A DNA stretch of 64,000 bases from Bryobacteraceae bacterium (GCA_019752335.1 JAIEMJ010000001.1:62001-126000), one strand, 5' to 3'; positions 1 to 9,431 are shown, counted from the first letter of the stretch. The notes: generated by a model not told the origin, from the letters alone. Made by a program: numbers and translations.

Positions 1-1
1 C

Positions 2-2554
2 AGTGTGGCCCGGGCCACCATCGCCAATAACTCTGGTGTCACCGGGGTCAACGGTCAGTTTACGTCGGGCACCATCACGGCGAATCTGATCGCCGGCACG
101 TACAACATCTCGGCCAGCGTCCCGAGCCTCTCCTCGGTGAACGCCAGCTTCACGAACCTCGCCGGCCCGGCGGCCACCATCACCGCCACCGGCGGCTCTG
201 GCCAAAGCACGAGCGTCGCCACGCCGTTCGGCATCGGCTTAACGGCCTTGGTCCGCGACGCCAACAACAACCCCGTGCCGAATGCCCCGGTGCTCTTCAC
301 GGCTCCCGGCTCGGGCGCTAGCGGCACCTTCGCCGCCGGCGGCGCTACCTTCACCGGTAACACGGACTCTACTGGCTCCGTGAGCACCAGCATCTTCACC
401 GCCAACGCCACGGCCGGTGGACCCTACAACGTAGTGGCGACCTCCGGTTCGGCCACTCCGGCGAACTTCGCTCTCACCAACACGGCTGCGATCATTCCGA
501 ACGTTTTCACCGTCAGCGATGTTACGGTGGGCCGCGATCTGCAGGTTCGTCTCACCATCAACCTGAGCTCGATGCCTCCCGCTGGCGGCATCCGCATGAG
601 CGTCACCAGCGGCAATCAACTCCGCGCGCTGGTCGCTCCCTCGGGCTTCACTTCGGGTAGCGCTTCTCTCACCAATATTCTGGTGGAAAATACCCAGGTC
701 GTTACGGGAGTCTGGGTCCAGGCACTAGGTGCGAACAGCGGCACGGCCACGATTACGGTCAGCGCCGCCGGTTGGACCAGCGGCACGGCTACCGTTACAC
801 TGGCCCCGTCCGGTGTCACTCTCACTGGCCCTGGCGGCAGTTCCTCCTTCTCGGTTCCGGAAGGTGTCAACTCGATTCCTGTCACCGTCACCACGGGCCG
901 CCTGAGCGGTGGCGTCATGGTAGAGGCGCAGGCGGTCCGCCCCGGCGTGGGCACTCTTAGCATTCCTCTTTCGAGTTCCAATACAGCCGTCGGTACTCTG
1001 CCTGGCTCCGTAGGAATTTCGAGTACTTCAGATCCCACCAGCAGCGCCAACGTGAATTTCACGGCGCTGATACCTGGCTCGACGACCCTTACTGTCGGCG
1101 TGCCGACGAATTTCACCGCGCTGACGAACAGCGGCAGTCCGGTGGCGGTCACGGTGACCGCGAAGGGCGTGCTCGCCGAACCGGTTACGGTCGGCAGAAA
1201 CCTGGCAGCGTCCTACCAATTGAAGCTGTCCTCTCCTGCTCAGGGACTAACCCGGATTGCGATCTCTACCACCGATCCCAATCTGCGATTCGCGACATCC
1301 GCCTCGAACCCCGGTACCACCTCGCTAACGACTACGGTGAACAGCCAAACCGTCGCCGCCATCATCGTACCCTCTGGCGGTACGACCAGCCAGGGCTTCT
1401 TCGTCTATGGTTTGGCGAGTAGCGGCAGCGCAAACTTCACCGCCACCGTAGAATCGGTGGATGGAGTTGCCGGTAACGGTGGTTATCTCCCGGCGACAGG
1501 AACGGTGAATTTCGGCAATTCAGCCTTCCTGCTGAATGGGCCCAACGGCTTCGGCGGCGACTTCAACATGATTTCGTCGCAAGCGAACCAAAACCTCGAC
1601 GTGCTTTCGGTTCTTCTCGACGCGAACGGAAACGCTGTTGATGTGCAGCCAGTCCAGGGTGGCCTTACGGTTCCTGTTACGGTGACTAGCTCTAATACCG
1701 CTGTCGGAGTCATTACCTCTTCTCCGCTCAACTTCGTGGGTAATGTCAACACGCTGACCACCGCCTTCGATCCCGTCGGTGTCGGCGTCACCACCATCAG
1801 CCTGAGCACCACTACTCCTGGTTTCACTACGCCCCCGGCCGGTGCCTCCCTCAACGTCACCGTAACCGGTCCGAATATCGGCGTCTCCGCTGGGTTCCCG
1901 GATCCGGCCTTGATCGGTAAGGACCTACAGATCCCCGCTTCGTTCACGCTTGGGGCGAATTCCGTAGGCGTGACCGCCGTCACCATCAGCGTCAGCAGCG
2001 GCTCCGGCTTGCTGCTTTCCACCTCGGCGACCGCTGCGGGCAGCACCTCTATTACCATCAATGTAGCCAACGGAGGAAACTCCGGAAGCTTCTTCCTACA
2101 ATCGACCGCCAGCAGCGGCTCGGCATCGTTTACCGTCTCGGCGACGGGCTACGCCTCCCGAACCGGTAGCGTCAACTTCCAGCCGTCCGGTTTCCTCATC
2201 GTGGGACCGCTTGGCTTCGGAGCGAGTTCGTTTACCACCAATCCGTTCGGCCGCACGGTGCAAGTCTACCCCGCCTTGCTCGCGTCGAACCTCGCCTCGC
2301 AAGGCCAGGCCGGCGTGCAGGATCTGCGCGGCGGTATCTCGGTTCCGATCACCTTTAACAGTTCCGCGGGATTGGGCGTTACCTTCCCTGCGGTTACTGT
2401 GACGGGCGGCTCAGGTGCCGGTGGCGTCTCGGCCACCTTCACCAACTCCTCCACCGGCGCTACCGTGCTGACGATCAATACGCCGTCTGGCTTCTCCACC
2501 CCCACCGGTGCCGCCACGGCTGGTACGTCGGTCACGGCAAACATCAACAACTAG
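2..2554 (+). CDS. Giant secreted Ig-like/beta-repeat protein, C-terminal part (5' end outside window)
   Basis: The reading frame is open from the left edge, so the start lies upstream; 850 codons are visible. The protein is rich in Thr, Ser, Gly, Ala and Val with almost no Cys, typical of extracellular beta-sandwich repeats. Roughly residues 55-160 resemble a bacterial Ig-like domain (Big_1/invasin type, with the phrase RDANNNPVPNAPVLFTAPG). After this come three diverged copies of a module of about 230 residues, each opening with a VTVGRDLQV-like phrase (near residues 170, 395 and 635) and containing SGSASFT, a PSGF/PSGV strand and a GP-G phrase. No C-terminal anchor, sorting signal or TIGR03437 domain is visible; the protein simply ends after the last module. 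Likely exported surface or matrix protein; function unknown. Family-level call only. Confidence 0.75.
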   Translation, partial: SVARATIANNSGVTGVNGQFTSGTITANLIAGTYNISASVPSLSSVNASFTNLAGPAATITATGGSGQSTSVATPFGIGLTALVRDANNNPVPNAPVLFTAPGSGASGTFAAGGATFTGNTDSTGSVSTSIFTANATAGGPYNVVATSGSATPANFALTNTAAIIPNVFTVSDVTVGRDLQVRLTINLSSMPPAGGIRMSVTSGNQLRALVAPSGFTSGSASLTNILVENTQVVTGVWVQALGANSGTATITVSAAGWTSGTATVTLAPSGVTLTGPGGSSSFSVPEGVNSIPVTVTTGRLSGGVMVEAQAVRPGVGTLSIPLSSSNTAVGTLPGSVGISSTSDPTSSANVNFTALIPGSTTLTVGVPTNFTALTNSGSPVAVTVTAKGVLAEPVTVGRNLAASYQLKLSSPAQGLTRIAISTTDPNLRFATSASNPGTTSLTTTVNSQTVAAIIVPSGGTTSQGFFVYGLASSGSANFTATVESVDGVAGNGGYLPATGTVNFGNSAFLLNGPNGFGGDFNMISSQANQNLDVLSVLLDANGNAVDVQPVQGGLTVPVTVTSSNTAVGVITSSPLNFVGNVNTLTTAFDPVGVGVTTISLSTTTPGFTTPPAGASLNVTVTGPNIGVSAGFPDPALIGKDLQIPASFTLGANSVGVTAVTISVSSGSGLLLSTSATAAGSTSITINVANGGNSGSFFLQSTASSGSASFTVSATGYASRTGSVNFQPSGFLIVGPLGFGASSFTTNPFGRTVQVYPALLASNLASQGQAGVQDLRGGISVPITFNSSAGLGVTFPAVTVTGGSGAGGVSATFTNSSTGATVLTINTPSGFSTPTGAATAGTSVTANINN

Positions 2555-2575
2555 CCGGCTCGCAACCCAAGAAAA

Positions 2576-2601
2576 GGGCGCCTCTCCTCGGAGAGGCGCC
2601 C
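2576..2601. terminator. Bidirectional hairpin terminator between convergent genes
   Basis: A perfect inverted repeat, GGGCGCCTCT on the left and AGAGGCGCCC on the right with a six-base loop, sits 21 bases after the stop of the Ig-like protein gene and 3 bases from the stop of the dipeptidase gene. A T-rich stretch follows on the plus side and an AAAA/TTTT stretch on the minus side, so it can serve both genes. Confidence 0.85.
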
Positions 2602-2604
2602 TTC

Positions 2605-3777
2605 TCATTTCCCCGACTCCGTCACCTGACGGAACACCCGCAGCAAGTTGCCCCCCAGGAACTTCCGGATCCGTGCTTCCGGGTAGCCCTTGTTCAGCAT
2701 CGCCTGCGTCAGCCAGGGCAAATCGCGGATGTCGCGCATCGGCTTGGGCAGCGTCGGACCCCCGTCAAAATCCGTGCCCAACATCACGTAGTCATCTCCC
2801 ACCCACTCAATCGCTTTGTCCACCACGCGAAACCACTGCTCGACACTGAGCAGCAACTCCGCCGGCGGACTCCGCAGACCCACCATTGGAAAGCGCGGCG
2901 CCACCAGCCGGTCAATTTCCGCCACGCTCTTCACACCCTGTGCCTCTTCGCGCTCCCAGAACGGCTTCCCCGCCAGCTTTTGCCGGTATTCGAACAACGG
3001 CCGGTGGTGGAACTCGTTCCCCATATGAAAGCCAATCAGGCCGCCTTTGGCCGCCAGCTTGCGCAGCGTGCCCTCGCTCATCGTGCGCGGAATGTCGTTG
3101 AAGTACTTCAGGCCGTCGTGCGTGCTCAGCACCGGGTCCGCCGACGTCTCGATCGCCTGCTCCATCGCTGCTTCGCTTGCGTGCGCGATGTTGATCACCA
3201 TCCCCAGCCGGTTCGCCTCCCGAATTACGGCACGACCCTGCTCCGTCAGCCCTTTCACCGGGCCGGCCGCACAGCAAGACTCGGCGAAGGAGTTGGCGTA
3301 GTTGTGCGCCGGCAACTGGAAGGAGCGCAGACCCAACTGGTACAGCATCCGCAGCACGCCCAGGTCGCCATCCATGTCGAAGCCGCCTTCGAGGTCGAGC
3401 ACCGCGGCGATCCGGCCTTGCCGGTTCAGTTTGACGATGTCGCTCGCGTTCCGCGCCAGTCCGATGCGGTCGCGGTTCAAGTCGAGTTGCCGATGCGCTT
3501 CGGCCAGTAGACGCAGCGTTTGGCGGGTCTCGTGGCGCTGCGGGTAGTAGTCTTCGGGGACGAAGAGGCTGAAGAAAAGCGCATCCAGGCCACTCTCGCG
3601 CATGCGCGGCAAGTCCACTTGTCCCGTAGTCTGGCGATCCCCCAGCGAGCCGCCCTGGTAGAACTGCCGGTTCACCACGTGGACATGCGCGTCGAAGACG
3701 AAAGCGCGCCGGTGCAACTCGCGGGCCTGTGGCGTCAGGCTACCGGCTTGCGCAAGCACCAACAGCAGCGGCAGCAT
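2605..3777 (-). CDS. Membrane dipeptidase, peptidase family M19
   Basis: A 390-residue protein with a hydrophobic N-terminus (MLPLLLVLAQAG), probably a signal peptide, so a periplasmic or secreted enzyme. The M19 (renal dipeptidase) fold is recognisable from the N-terminal FVFDAHVHVV metal-binding strand, the DLEGGFDMDGD segment holding the bridging glutamate, the AHNYANSF segment, and the later INIAHAS and STHDGLKYF histidine motifs, ending with LGTDFDGG. The family hydrolyses dipeptides, including some D-amino-acid dipeptides, with two zinc ions. It lies 3 bases downstream of an IclR-type regulator on the same strand, so the two are probably one transcript. Substrate cannot be read from sequence. 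Confidence 0.88.
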   Translation of the reverse strand: MLPLLLVLAQAGSLTPQARELHRRAFVFDAHVHVVNRQFYQGGSLGDRQTTGQVDLPRMRESGLDALFFSLFVPEDYYPQRHETRQTLRLLAEAHRQLDLNRDRIGLARNASDIVKLNRQGRIAAVLDLEGGFDMDGDLGVLRMLYQLGLRSFQLPAHNYANSFAESCCAAGPVKGLTEQGRAVIREANRLGMVINIAHASEAAMEQAIETSADPVLSTHDGLKYFNDIPRTMSEGTLRKLAAKGGLIGFHMGNEFHHRPLFEYRQKLAGKPFWEREEAQGVKSVAEIDRLVAPRFPMVGLRSPPAELLLSVEQWFRVVDKAIEWVGDDYVMLGTDFDGGPTLPKPMRDIRDLPWLTQAMLNKGYPEARIRKFLGGNLLRVFRQVTESGK

Positions 3778-3780
3778 CGT

Positions 3781-4596
3781 CTAACTCTGCGCCAACCGGC
3801 CGATCTCCCGCGCGGCGCGGCGAAGCGCCTTCAAGAGCTTCTGGTTATGGTGCGGCTGGAAACGATAGGTGGGCCCGGAGACGCTCAGCGCGCCGATCGC
3901 CAGATTCTCATCGTCCAACACGGGCGCGCCGATGCAGGTGGCCTGCAGCGCGCCCTCTTCGCTTTCGATCGCGTAGCCTTGGGTGCGAATCCGCCCGAGT
4001 TCGGCCAGGATCTCCTTGGGGTCCACCAGGGTATGCTCGGTAATCCGCGGCAGCATCTTCTTGCCCAACACACTCTCGGCGACGCCCTCGGGGCTAAAGG
4101 CCAGAATGCTGCGCCCCAGCGCTGTGCAATAGGCTTCGACACTAGCCCCCGGCCGCTCGCTCAGCCGTAAAGCGAATTCAGACGGCACCACTTCGATATA
4201 GACCACCCGGTCATGCATCAGGTGCCCTAAATTCACGGTCTCGCCGAATTCATTCCGCAGTTCGAGCATGAAGGGCAAGGCCGCCCGCCGCAACGCCTCG
4301 GTGCTCGGCAAAGCCAGCGCCTGGCCAGGCGACTTCGCGCTCAACCGGTAAGCCTTCGTCGGTTCGTCCCGCTTCACGATATCGAGATGCTGCAGCGTCG
4401 CCAGCAACCGGAAGACCGTGCTCTTCGGGATGCCCGTCGACACCGACAAGTCATGCAACGACGCGCTGGTGTGGCTCGAAAGGCGGTCCAACAGCCGGAA
4501 GGTCGAGACGACCACCGGAACCAGGTATCGCGAGGGAGGGCCGGAAGCAGCTTTAGGACGTGGCACGCTCGAATGAGTATGGCATATTTGTTTCAT
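3781..4596 (-). CDS. IclR-family transcriptional regulator
   Basis: A 271-residue protein. The N-terminal winged helix-turn-helix is at about residues 25-85 (STFRLLDRLSSH followed by GIPKSTVFRLLATLQH), and the C-terminal IclR effector-binding domain includes LGRSILAFSPEG and YCTALGRS, typical of the family. The first 24 residues before the HTH are non-conserved, so the real start could be a little downstream. It is followed by the M19 dipeptidase gene after a 3-base gap, suggesting control of or co-expression with peptide catabolism. IclR proteins usually bind small catabolites and act as repressors or activators; the effector here is unknown. Confidence 0.9.
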   Translation of the reverse strand: MKQICHTHSSVPRPKAASGPPSRYLVPVVVSTFRLLDRLSSHTSASLHDLSVSTGIPKSTVFRLLATLQHLDIVKRDEPTKAYRLSAKSPGQALALPSTEALRRAALPFMLELRNEFGETVNLGHLMHDRVVYIEVVPSEFALRLSERPGASVEAYCTALGRSILAFSPEGVAESVLGKKMLPRITEHTLVDPKEILAELGRIRTQGYAIESEEGALQATCIGAPVLDDENLAIGALSVSGPTYRFQPHHNQKLLKALRRAAREIGRLAQS

Positions 4597-4646
4597 TAGA
4601 GAAACCAGCTAGGCGCCGCGGGGAGAGTACTAGGTAGGTGGTTGCG

Positions 4647-4676
4647 TTGACAGACTAGCCGGGCATCTGGTTAAAT
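4647..4676 (+). promoter_or_regulatory. Probable sigma-70 promoter of tRNA-Asn
   Basis: TTGACA (4647-4652) matches the -35 consensus exactly. After an 18-base spacer TTAAAT (4671-4676) is a moderate -10 box. The predicted transcription start lies about 35 bases upstream of the mature tRNA. Position and a perfect -35 support the call; it is not experimentally shown. Confidence 0.55.
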
Positions 4677-4717
4677 AAAAGGGTAGTTGAGCGGCGCAAC
4701 GCCGTTCTTTTTCTTGC

Positions 4718-4792
<75 letters not shown>

Positions 4793-5200
4793 ACGTTTTC
4801 ATAAGCTTACGGCCCTCCAGTCCTCCCCCCAAAAGTCGATTCTAGCCCCGTGTGGGGACTTTTGTGGGGATGCTCCTTCAATATCCTTAGCAATCCCTCT
4901 CAATCCAGAGCACTTCTACAATCCACTCTTGCACCTTCCACCGAGGCGTTGATGTGCAAACGGTGCAGCACAGAACTCTGGCTGTGCGAGTCGTTCTTCT
5001 GTTGAAATCGATTCATACCGTCGGACATGAGTGTTCGGCCTCCCACGCGCATACCGTCCCCCCTCATTCCTAGCAATCCAGATCACTCCCTAGTAACAGA
5101 TAACTAGCATCTTTATCAACGCTTTACAGTCTGCGACTATGGGCCGATAATGAAGCTTCGGGGAGCCCCCCCGAAGGGAGATTCTAAGAACCCAACCGCC
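4793..5200. other. Gene-free stretch after the tRNA, probable integration-site remnant
   Basis: No convincing ORF is visible. The stretch contains a palindrome-like segment around GTGTGGGGACTTTTGTGGGG (near 4850-4869) and, at about 5154-5176, a short hairpin (CTTCGGGG pairing with CCCCGAAG) just before the decayed methylase gene. It is less GC-rich than the flanks and is bordered by a tRNA and a phage-type gene. I found no second copy of the tRNA 3' end in this window that would mark an attR site. Confidence 0.4.
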
Positions 5201-5958
5201 ATGGCACACCAGATACGACTCTGGCCGCCGGAGAAGCTGGTGCCATTCGACCGCAACCCGCGAACGCATTCCACAACGCAAGTCGCGCAGATCGCCGCCA
5301 GCATCGCTGAGTTCGGCTTCAGTTAATCCAATCTTGGTCGATACGAAAGCCGGCATCATCGCGGGCCATGGGCGCCTATTGGCGGCCCAAAAGCTTGGCT
5401 TGCAAGAGGTGCCGGTCATCATCCTCGATCACCTGACCGAGGCGCAGAAGCGGGCGTACGTGATCGCCGACAACCAGCTAGCGACTCTGGCGGGCTGGGA
5501 CGAGGGGATTCTGTCCGAGCAGTTGCTGGCACTACAGGGCGAGGACTTCAATCTCGATCTCTTGGGCTTTGATGACGCCGATCTCGATCGTCTGCTGGGC
5601 GGGGAGCTCGATGGTTCCGAGGACGCCCTGCCCGAAACACCCGCGACTGCTGCGTCACGCTTGGGCGACGTGTGGCTGTTCCACGTCAGCATAGGGTGCT
5701 CTGCGGCGACGCCACCAGCGCGGACGCAGTGGCCCAGCTTCTTGGCCAGCGCAAGCCGCGAATCATGATCACCGACCCGCTGTACGGGATCTCGCTCGAT
5801 TCCGAGTGGCGTGACCGAGCAGGCCTCAACGGTCATGGTCCCGCCGAACCCAGCTACATGAAAAGCGCATCAAGGGCCACACGGAAACCAAGATCTCGTC
5901 CGACACCCGCGCCGATTGGTCAGAGGCCTTCGAACTGGTACCGAGCCTCAATGTGGCG
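5201..5958 (+). pseudogene. Decayed ParB-like nuclease/DNA methylase (prophage-type adenine methylase)
   Basis: Conserved pieces occur in order but in changing frames. They are MAHQIRLWPPEKLVPF...NPRTHS (5201-5323), stopped by TAA at 5324; NPILVDTKAGIIAGHGRLLA...VIADNQLA (about 5325-5680); HRVLCGDATSADAV...IMITDPLYGI (about 5684-5860); and GHTETKISSDTRADWSEAFEL (about 5870-5940). Together these are the ParB/sulfiredoxin-like N-terminal domain and the start of an N6-adenine methylase with a DPPY-type motif (here DPLYG) of the kind carried by phages. At least three frameshifts, near 5324, 5685 and 5861, and loss of the C-terminal half make it non-functional. It sits just downstream of tRNA-Asn and is probably what remains of an integrated element. 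Confidence 0.85.
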
Positions 5959-6072
5959 TATGACCGACAGAGCGACCACGAATACGCTAGCGTCGATGTG
6001 ATCTCGGTACGGACCGGCGAGCGGAAGACCGTGACGCGGGGCGCGCCAATAGCACTGAGCCGTAGGACCCGG

Positions 6073-7182
6073 TCACTGCGTTCCTGGCTGGTTGGTAGGT
6101 GGTGAGGCGTTTGACAGCAGGACCGCTTCGAACTCGAAGTAACCTTCGTAGGCAGCGGTACGGCCGTCGAGTGCGAAGCTGGTTCGACCGCGCCCGATGC
6201 TTTGGCGGATGGTGAGTTCGGGGCTGGAGCCCGGGCCGCCGCAGTTACCGGCGGCGGCGTTCCAACAGGCGGTGCCGCGGGCGCTGACGATCTCGACGGG
6301 CAGGCCTTGCGGGTTTGGAATTTCCGCCGGGCGGTGCGCCGGCAGAATGACGCGATACCGCCCTGGGGCGACTGCTTCGATAACGGCTTCGCCGGGAGTG
6401 CACAGGCTCTTGGCCGGCACGCAATCGAACGGCGCAAAGACGATGCTGGAGCTGACGATATAGTTGGGCCGGAAGCTCCAATCCAGGAGATCGTGGTTTT
6501 CGTAGCCCTCACCGGTGGACGCCGTGAAGCCCACGTAGGCGCTGCCGTCCGGGCCGACCATGCGCCCGAGGTCGACCGGCGCGCGGACGGCGGGCTGGCC
6601 GTCGACATAGACCGTCATTAAAGGCGGCGAAAAGACGACGCGGACCTGGTGCGTGCCGCCGTCCTGCAACTGAACGCGGGGCGACCAGTTGATGGCCAAA
6701 CGGGGCGGCGGCCAGCGCATCTGTTTGCGTTTGCCCCCGTTGGTGCAGATGGAGATGGCGTTGCCGGATTCGTCCTCCTGGTTTTGAAAGGTATCGAAGA
6801 AAATAGCCAGGCTATTGGCGATGGCTGGGTTGCGGTCGCCCGGGCTGTAGCCGAGCCCGAACCCGCCGGAAGCGCCTTCGCCGGCCAGTGCGGTGGGGCC
6901 ATTATTCTGGATCACGAAGGCGAAGCCGTCGGCGCCCGGGCCCAGGCCGTCGCGGTCGCTGATCCGGAAACGAAACGCTGTCTCGAAGCCATCGCGAACG
7001 GGGAGCTTGTTCAGATGCCAGACGGCGCCGCGTTGCTTGGCTTTGGACGGCGTGAGCCGCAGCGCCGCATCTCGAGTGCGGGCGGCGCCAACCAGCTTCA
7101 GGCCCGTGGGCGAGGCGAAGTCAGCGTAGGTGAGGTCGCTGGAGAAGCCGAAGGCCGCCAGCAGGAGAAAGGTGATCGCCAT
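6073..7182 (-). CDS. Secreted L-type (legume) lectin-domain protein
   Basis: The start is set at the ATG at 7182, giving a signal peptide (MAITFLLLAAFGFS) and a protein of 369 residues; a longer frame reaches 7218 but adds a charged leader. Residues about 20-235 look like a legume/L-type lectin beta-sandwich. Visible hallmarks are FETAFRFRISDRDG, GADGFAFVIQN, GFGLGYSPGDRNPAIANSLAIFFDTFQN, the strand MTVYVDGQP and GYENHDLLDWSF. The remaining 130 residues include paired cysteines and a segment that may be a second small beta-domain ending in YEGYFEFEAVLL. Likely an extracellular carbohydrate-binding protein. It stands alone with no co-directional partner; the sugar is unknown. Confidence 0.8.
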   Translation of the reverse strand: MAITFLLLAAFGFSSDLTYADFASPTGLKLVGAARTRDAALRLTPSKAKQRGAVWHLNKLPVRDGFETAFRFRISDRDGLGPGADGFAFVIQNNGPTALAGEGASGGFGLGYSPGDRNPAIANSLAIFFDTFQNQEDESGNAISICTNGGKRKQMRWPPPRLAINWSPRVQLQDGGTHQVRVVFSPPLMTVYVDGQPAVRAPVDLGRMVGPDGSAYVGFTASTGEGYENHDLLDWSFRPNYIVSSSIVFAPFDCVPAKSLCTPGEAVIEAVAPGRYRVILPAHRPAEIPNPQGLPVEIVSARGTACWNAAAGNCGGPGSSPELTIRQSIGRGRTSFALDGRTAAYEGYFEFEAVLLSNASPPTNQPGTQ

Positions 7183-7218
7183 TTTTCCAGCGTAAGACCT
7201 GACGCAAGGGCGACACAT

Positions 7219-7785
7219 CCGCCGCAGGGCGGAAAGTGCGCTCCCACTTTTGGGGGAGGATCAGGCGGTTGCGACAGAGTCTCACGGCGTCTCGCACCAG
7301 TTCATGATGCCGCCTCCCGCGAAGCCCTTCCCTGCCGGAGCGTTGCGTCAGAGCATTAGTAAGCCCGCGCGTATTGGCCGTTCAGTTCCACCACCCGCGC
7401 CAACCGTGCCACGGTTCGGGCCGGCTACGCCTGTTTGTCCAGCGCAAACGCTGCGGGGCCAGAATTTGCCGTCTCGCGCCAAAGCCTTCTCCCCGCAAAA
7501 TGCGCGGTGCGATACGCCACTGCTCATTGAGACGGACCGAATAATCACTCTCGTGCGCCACCTCCCGTTGCCAGTCGAACGGCGAGCGGCCCATCCAATC
7601 GAAAGCCCTCTCCTATCCCAATTGAGGATTGCCCGCGGTGCGGCACCCAAGTTAAAACACATCTCCTTCAAACTGCGTCAACCGGAGCCGCGACTTTGGC
7701 CGCGAGTTTTCGCTGCCGATTCTCGCATTGGATGACCCGATATACCGGCGCCTCCCCAGGGGACGCCCCACGTCGCCGAAGTCGG
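7219..7785. other. Gene-poor stretch with a possible toxin remnant
   Basis: No intact gene is visible. On the minus strand at about 7540-7594 a frame reads SDYSVRLNEQWRI, which resembles the core strand of RelE/HigB-type toxins (usually YSIRINDQWRI). Its upstream part is out of frame and no antitoxin follows, so at most this is a broken toxin gene. The rest shows no recognisable signal. Confidence 0.3.
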
Positions 7786-8427
7786 CTAAATATAGCCTAG
7801 TTCGAGACCCTTTAAGACCGCCCGAGTGCGGTCTCGCACCCCAAACTTAGACAGAATGCTGGACGCGTGGGTCTTCACCGTCGCCTCGCCGGCATGGAGT
7901 GATCCGGCGATCTCCTTGTTACTGAGTCCCGCGGCCATCAGCCGCAGCACCTCGATCTCCCTTGGCGTCAACGGGTCCGGCAGGTCGGCCGAAGGGAAGT
8001 TGGCCCTCATCTCAAACAAGCGGCGCTGCGCCCCTTGCGTAATGGCGGGCCGGAAGATCCGGTCGCCCTTCAACGCCGCGTCAATGGCCGCCTTCAAGTC
8101 CTCGAGCGAGATGTCCTTGCGAAGAAAAGCGTTCGCCCCGGCGTGCATAGCCTGCAGAAACGCCGCCTCTTCGTCGAACGTCGTGATTAGGATCGTGGGC
8201 GTGGTGAGACCTTGTGCGCGCATCGCCTTCAGCACCTCCACCCCCGACATCCCCGGCAGGCGGACATCCATCAGGACCACATCGGGTCGCTCCCGCTCGA
8301 TGGCGGATAGCGCCGTGGGTCCGTCCGCCGCATCGGCCACCACTTCGATGCGCTCATCGAAGCCGAGTAGCTGCCGCAGCCCCAACCGCACCAAGGACTC
8401 ATCTTCCACCAACACCAACCGGATCAC
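7786..8427 (-). CDS. NarL/FixJ-family response regulator
   Basis: A 213-residue two-domain regulator. The receiver domain (residues 1-120) has the acidic pocket VEDES, the phosphoacceptor Asp54 in VVLMDVRLPG, the ITTFDEE threonine region and the conserved lysine in FLRKD. The C-terminal LuxR-type HTH (about 150-213) begins LTPREIEVLRLMAAGLSNKEIA and contains EATVKTHASSILSKFGV. It overlaps the upstream histidine kinase gene by 4 bases, so the two are co-translated and very likely partners. It probably acts as a dimeric activator; targets are unknown. Confidence 0.95.
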   Translation of the reverse strand: MIRLVLVEDESLVRLGLRQLLGFDERIEVVADAADGPTALSAIERERPDVVLMDVRLPGMSGVEVLKAMRAQGLTTPTILITTFDEEAAFLQAMHAGANAFLRKDISLEDLKAAIDAALKGDRIFRPAITQGAQRRLFEMRANFPSADLPDPLTPREIEVLRLMAAGLSNKEIAGSLHAGEATVKTHASSILSKFGVRDRTRAVLKGLELGYI

Positions 8428-9425
8428 GCGATTTCTCCCAAAGGAACTTGTATCTCGAGTTGAAAGCCTGCGCCAGGCCCAGTGGTAATGCGCAGCGTGC
8501 CGCCGATTTCCTCCACCCGCGACCGCATCCCCGTCAGCCCATTGCCCGGGCGGACCTCTGCCGCGCCGACTCCATCATCTTGCACCGCTAAGTGCAAAGC
8601 GCCGGACGCGTGGCGCAGGGTTACCTTAATCCGCTTCGCCGCGCCGTGCTTGATGGCATTGGTCACCGCCTCCTGCGTGCACCGAAACAGCGCGTGCGTA
8701 ATCGTGGGCGAAGTGGCCGGGATCTCGGTGGCCACATCAAGCACTAACTGGGTGCCGGCCACGGCACTGGTCAGGGCCTGCAGCGCGTCCGGCAGAGCCG
8801 TCGACGTCTCCTCGCGCCACTCCGAAACCGCCTCGCGAATATCGGCGAGCACCAGCTTGGCGATGAAGCGTGCCTGCTGCAACTGTGGGCGGAGTTGTTC
8901 GTCGGGCAGATGCCCGGCCACTTCAAGTTGCAGACTCAGGCTGGTCAGGTGGTGACCCAACGAGTCATGCAATTCGCGCGAGATGCGCAGACGTTCGGCG
9001 AGCCGCCCGCTTTCGAGCAGCAGAATCTGCGAGCCCTTCAGTTCAGCGTTCACCTGCGCGAGACGGCGGCGGTCCTCGTCGAAGTGGACGATGAGGAAGG
9101 CGGCCACAAAGGCAAAGACGTTCCAGGCCAGCAACTCAAGAGCACCGGCCCCGATCGCCGTGAAGAGTTCCACGCGGCTTACCGACGCCGGGAGTTGCCG
9201 AAACTTGGCCGTGAGAACTGTCGAGCCGACCATATAAATCACACTCGCGAGCAAGAACGCCGGTAGCCAGATGCGCCAGCGACGACGTTCAATCACCAGC
9301 GGAATCGTCGCTGCCGACACAATGGTGAGGCCGGCGAACGGGATCGACACCCCGAACTGAGCCAGCAGCAGCCAGGCCTGCCATGGGTAGCGCCGGGGAA
9401 ACGGCGCGGTGTTTCGCAGGAACAA
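8424..9425 (-). CDS. NarX/DesK-type sensor histidine kinase, N-terminus interrupted by a stop
   Basis: Hydrophobic segments fill roughly the first 110 residues. A HisKA_3 dimerisation domain with RELHDSLGHHLTSLSLQLEVAG follows, and then a HATPase_c domain (AVTNAIKHGAAKRI, then DDGVGA and NGLTGMRSRVEEIGG). The gene overlaps the response regulator by 4 bases. The only available start for this frame is a weak TTG at 9425 without a clear ribosome-binding site. The same frame continues upstream through an in-frame TAA (9432-9434) into an ATG at 9557 that encodes a plausible first membrane helix, so the kinase either starts internally or has a nonsense mutation. Confidence 0.8.
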   Translation of the reverse strand: MFLRNTAPFPRRYPWQAWLLLAQFGVSIPFAGLTIVSAATIPLVIERRRWRIWLPAFLLASVIYMVGSTVLTAKFRQLPASVSRVELFTAIGAGALELLAWNVFAFVAAFLIVHFDEDRRRLAQVNAELKGSQILLLESGRLAERLRISRELHDSLGHHLTSLSLQLEVAGHLPDEQLRPQLQQARFIAKLVLADIREAVSEWREETSTALPDALQALTSAVAGTQLVLDVATEIPATSPTITHALFRCTQEAVTNAIKHGAAKRIKVTLRHASGALHLAVQDDGVGAAEVRPGNGLTGMRSRVEEIGGTLRITTGPGAGFQLEIQVPLGEIA

Positions 9426-9431
9426 GAACGC

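Noticed and set aside
4793-6072. A complete prophage or intact integrative element
   Set aside because: No integrase, no structural genes and no repeat of the tRNA end are visible in the window.
7382-7671. Minus-strand frames with a RelE/HigB-like strand (SDYSVRLNEQWRI)
   Set aside because: The rest of the toxin fold cannot be recovered in one frame and no antitoxin lies beside it; recorded only as a possible remnant, not as a gene.
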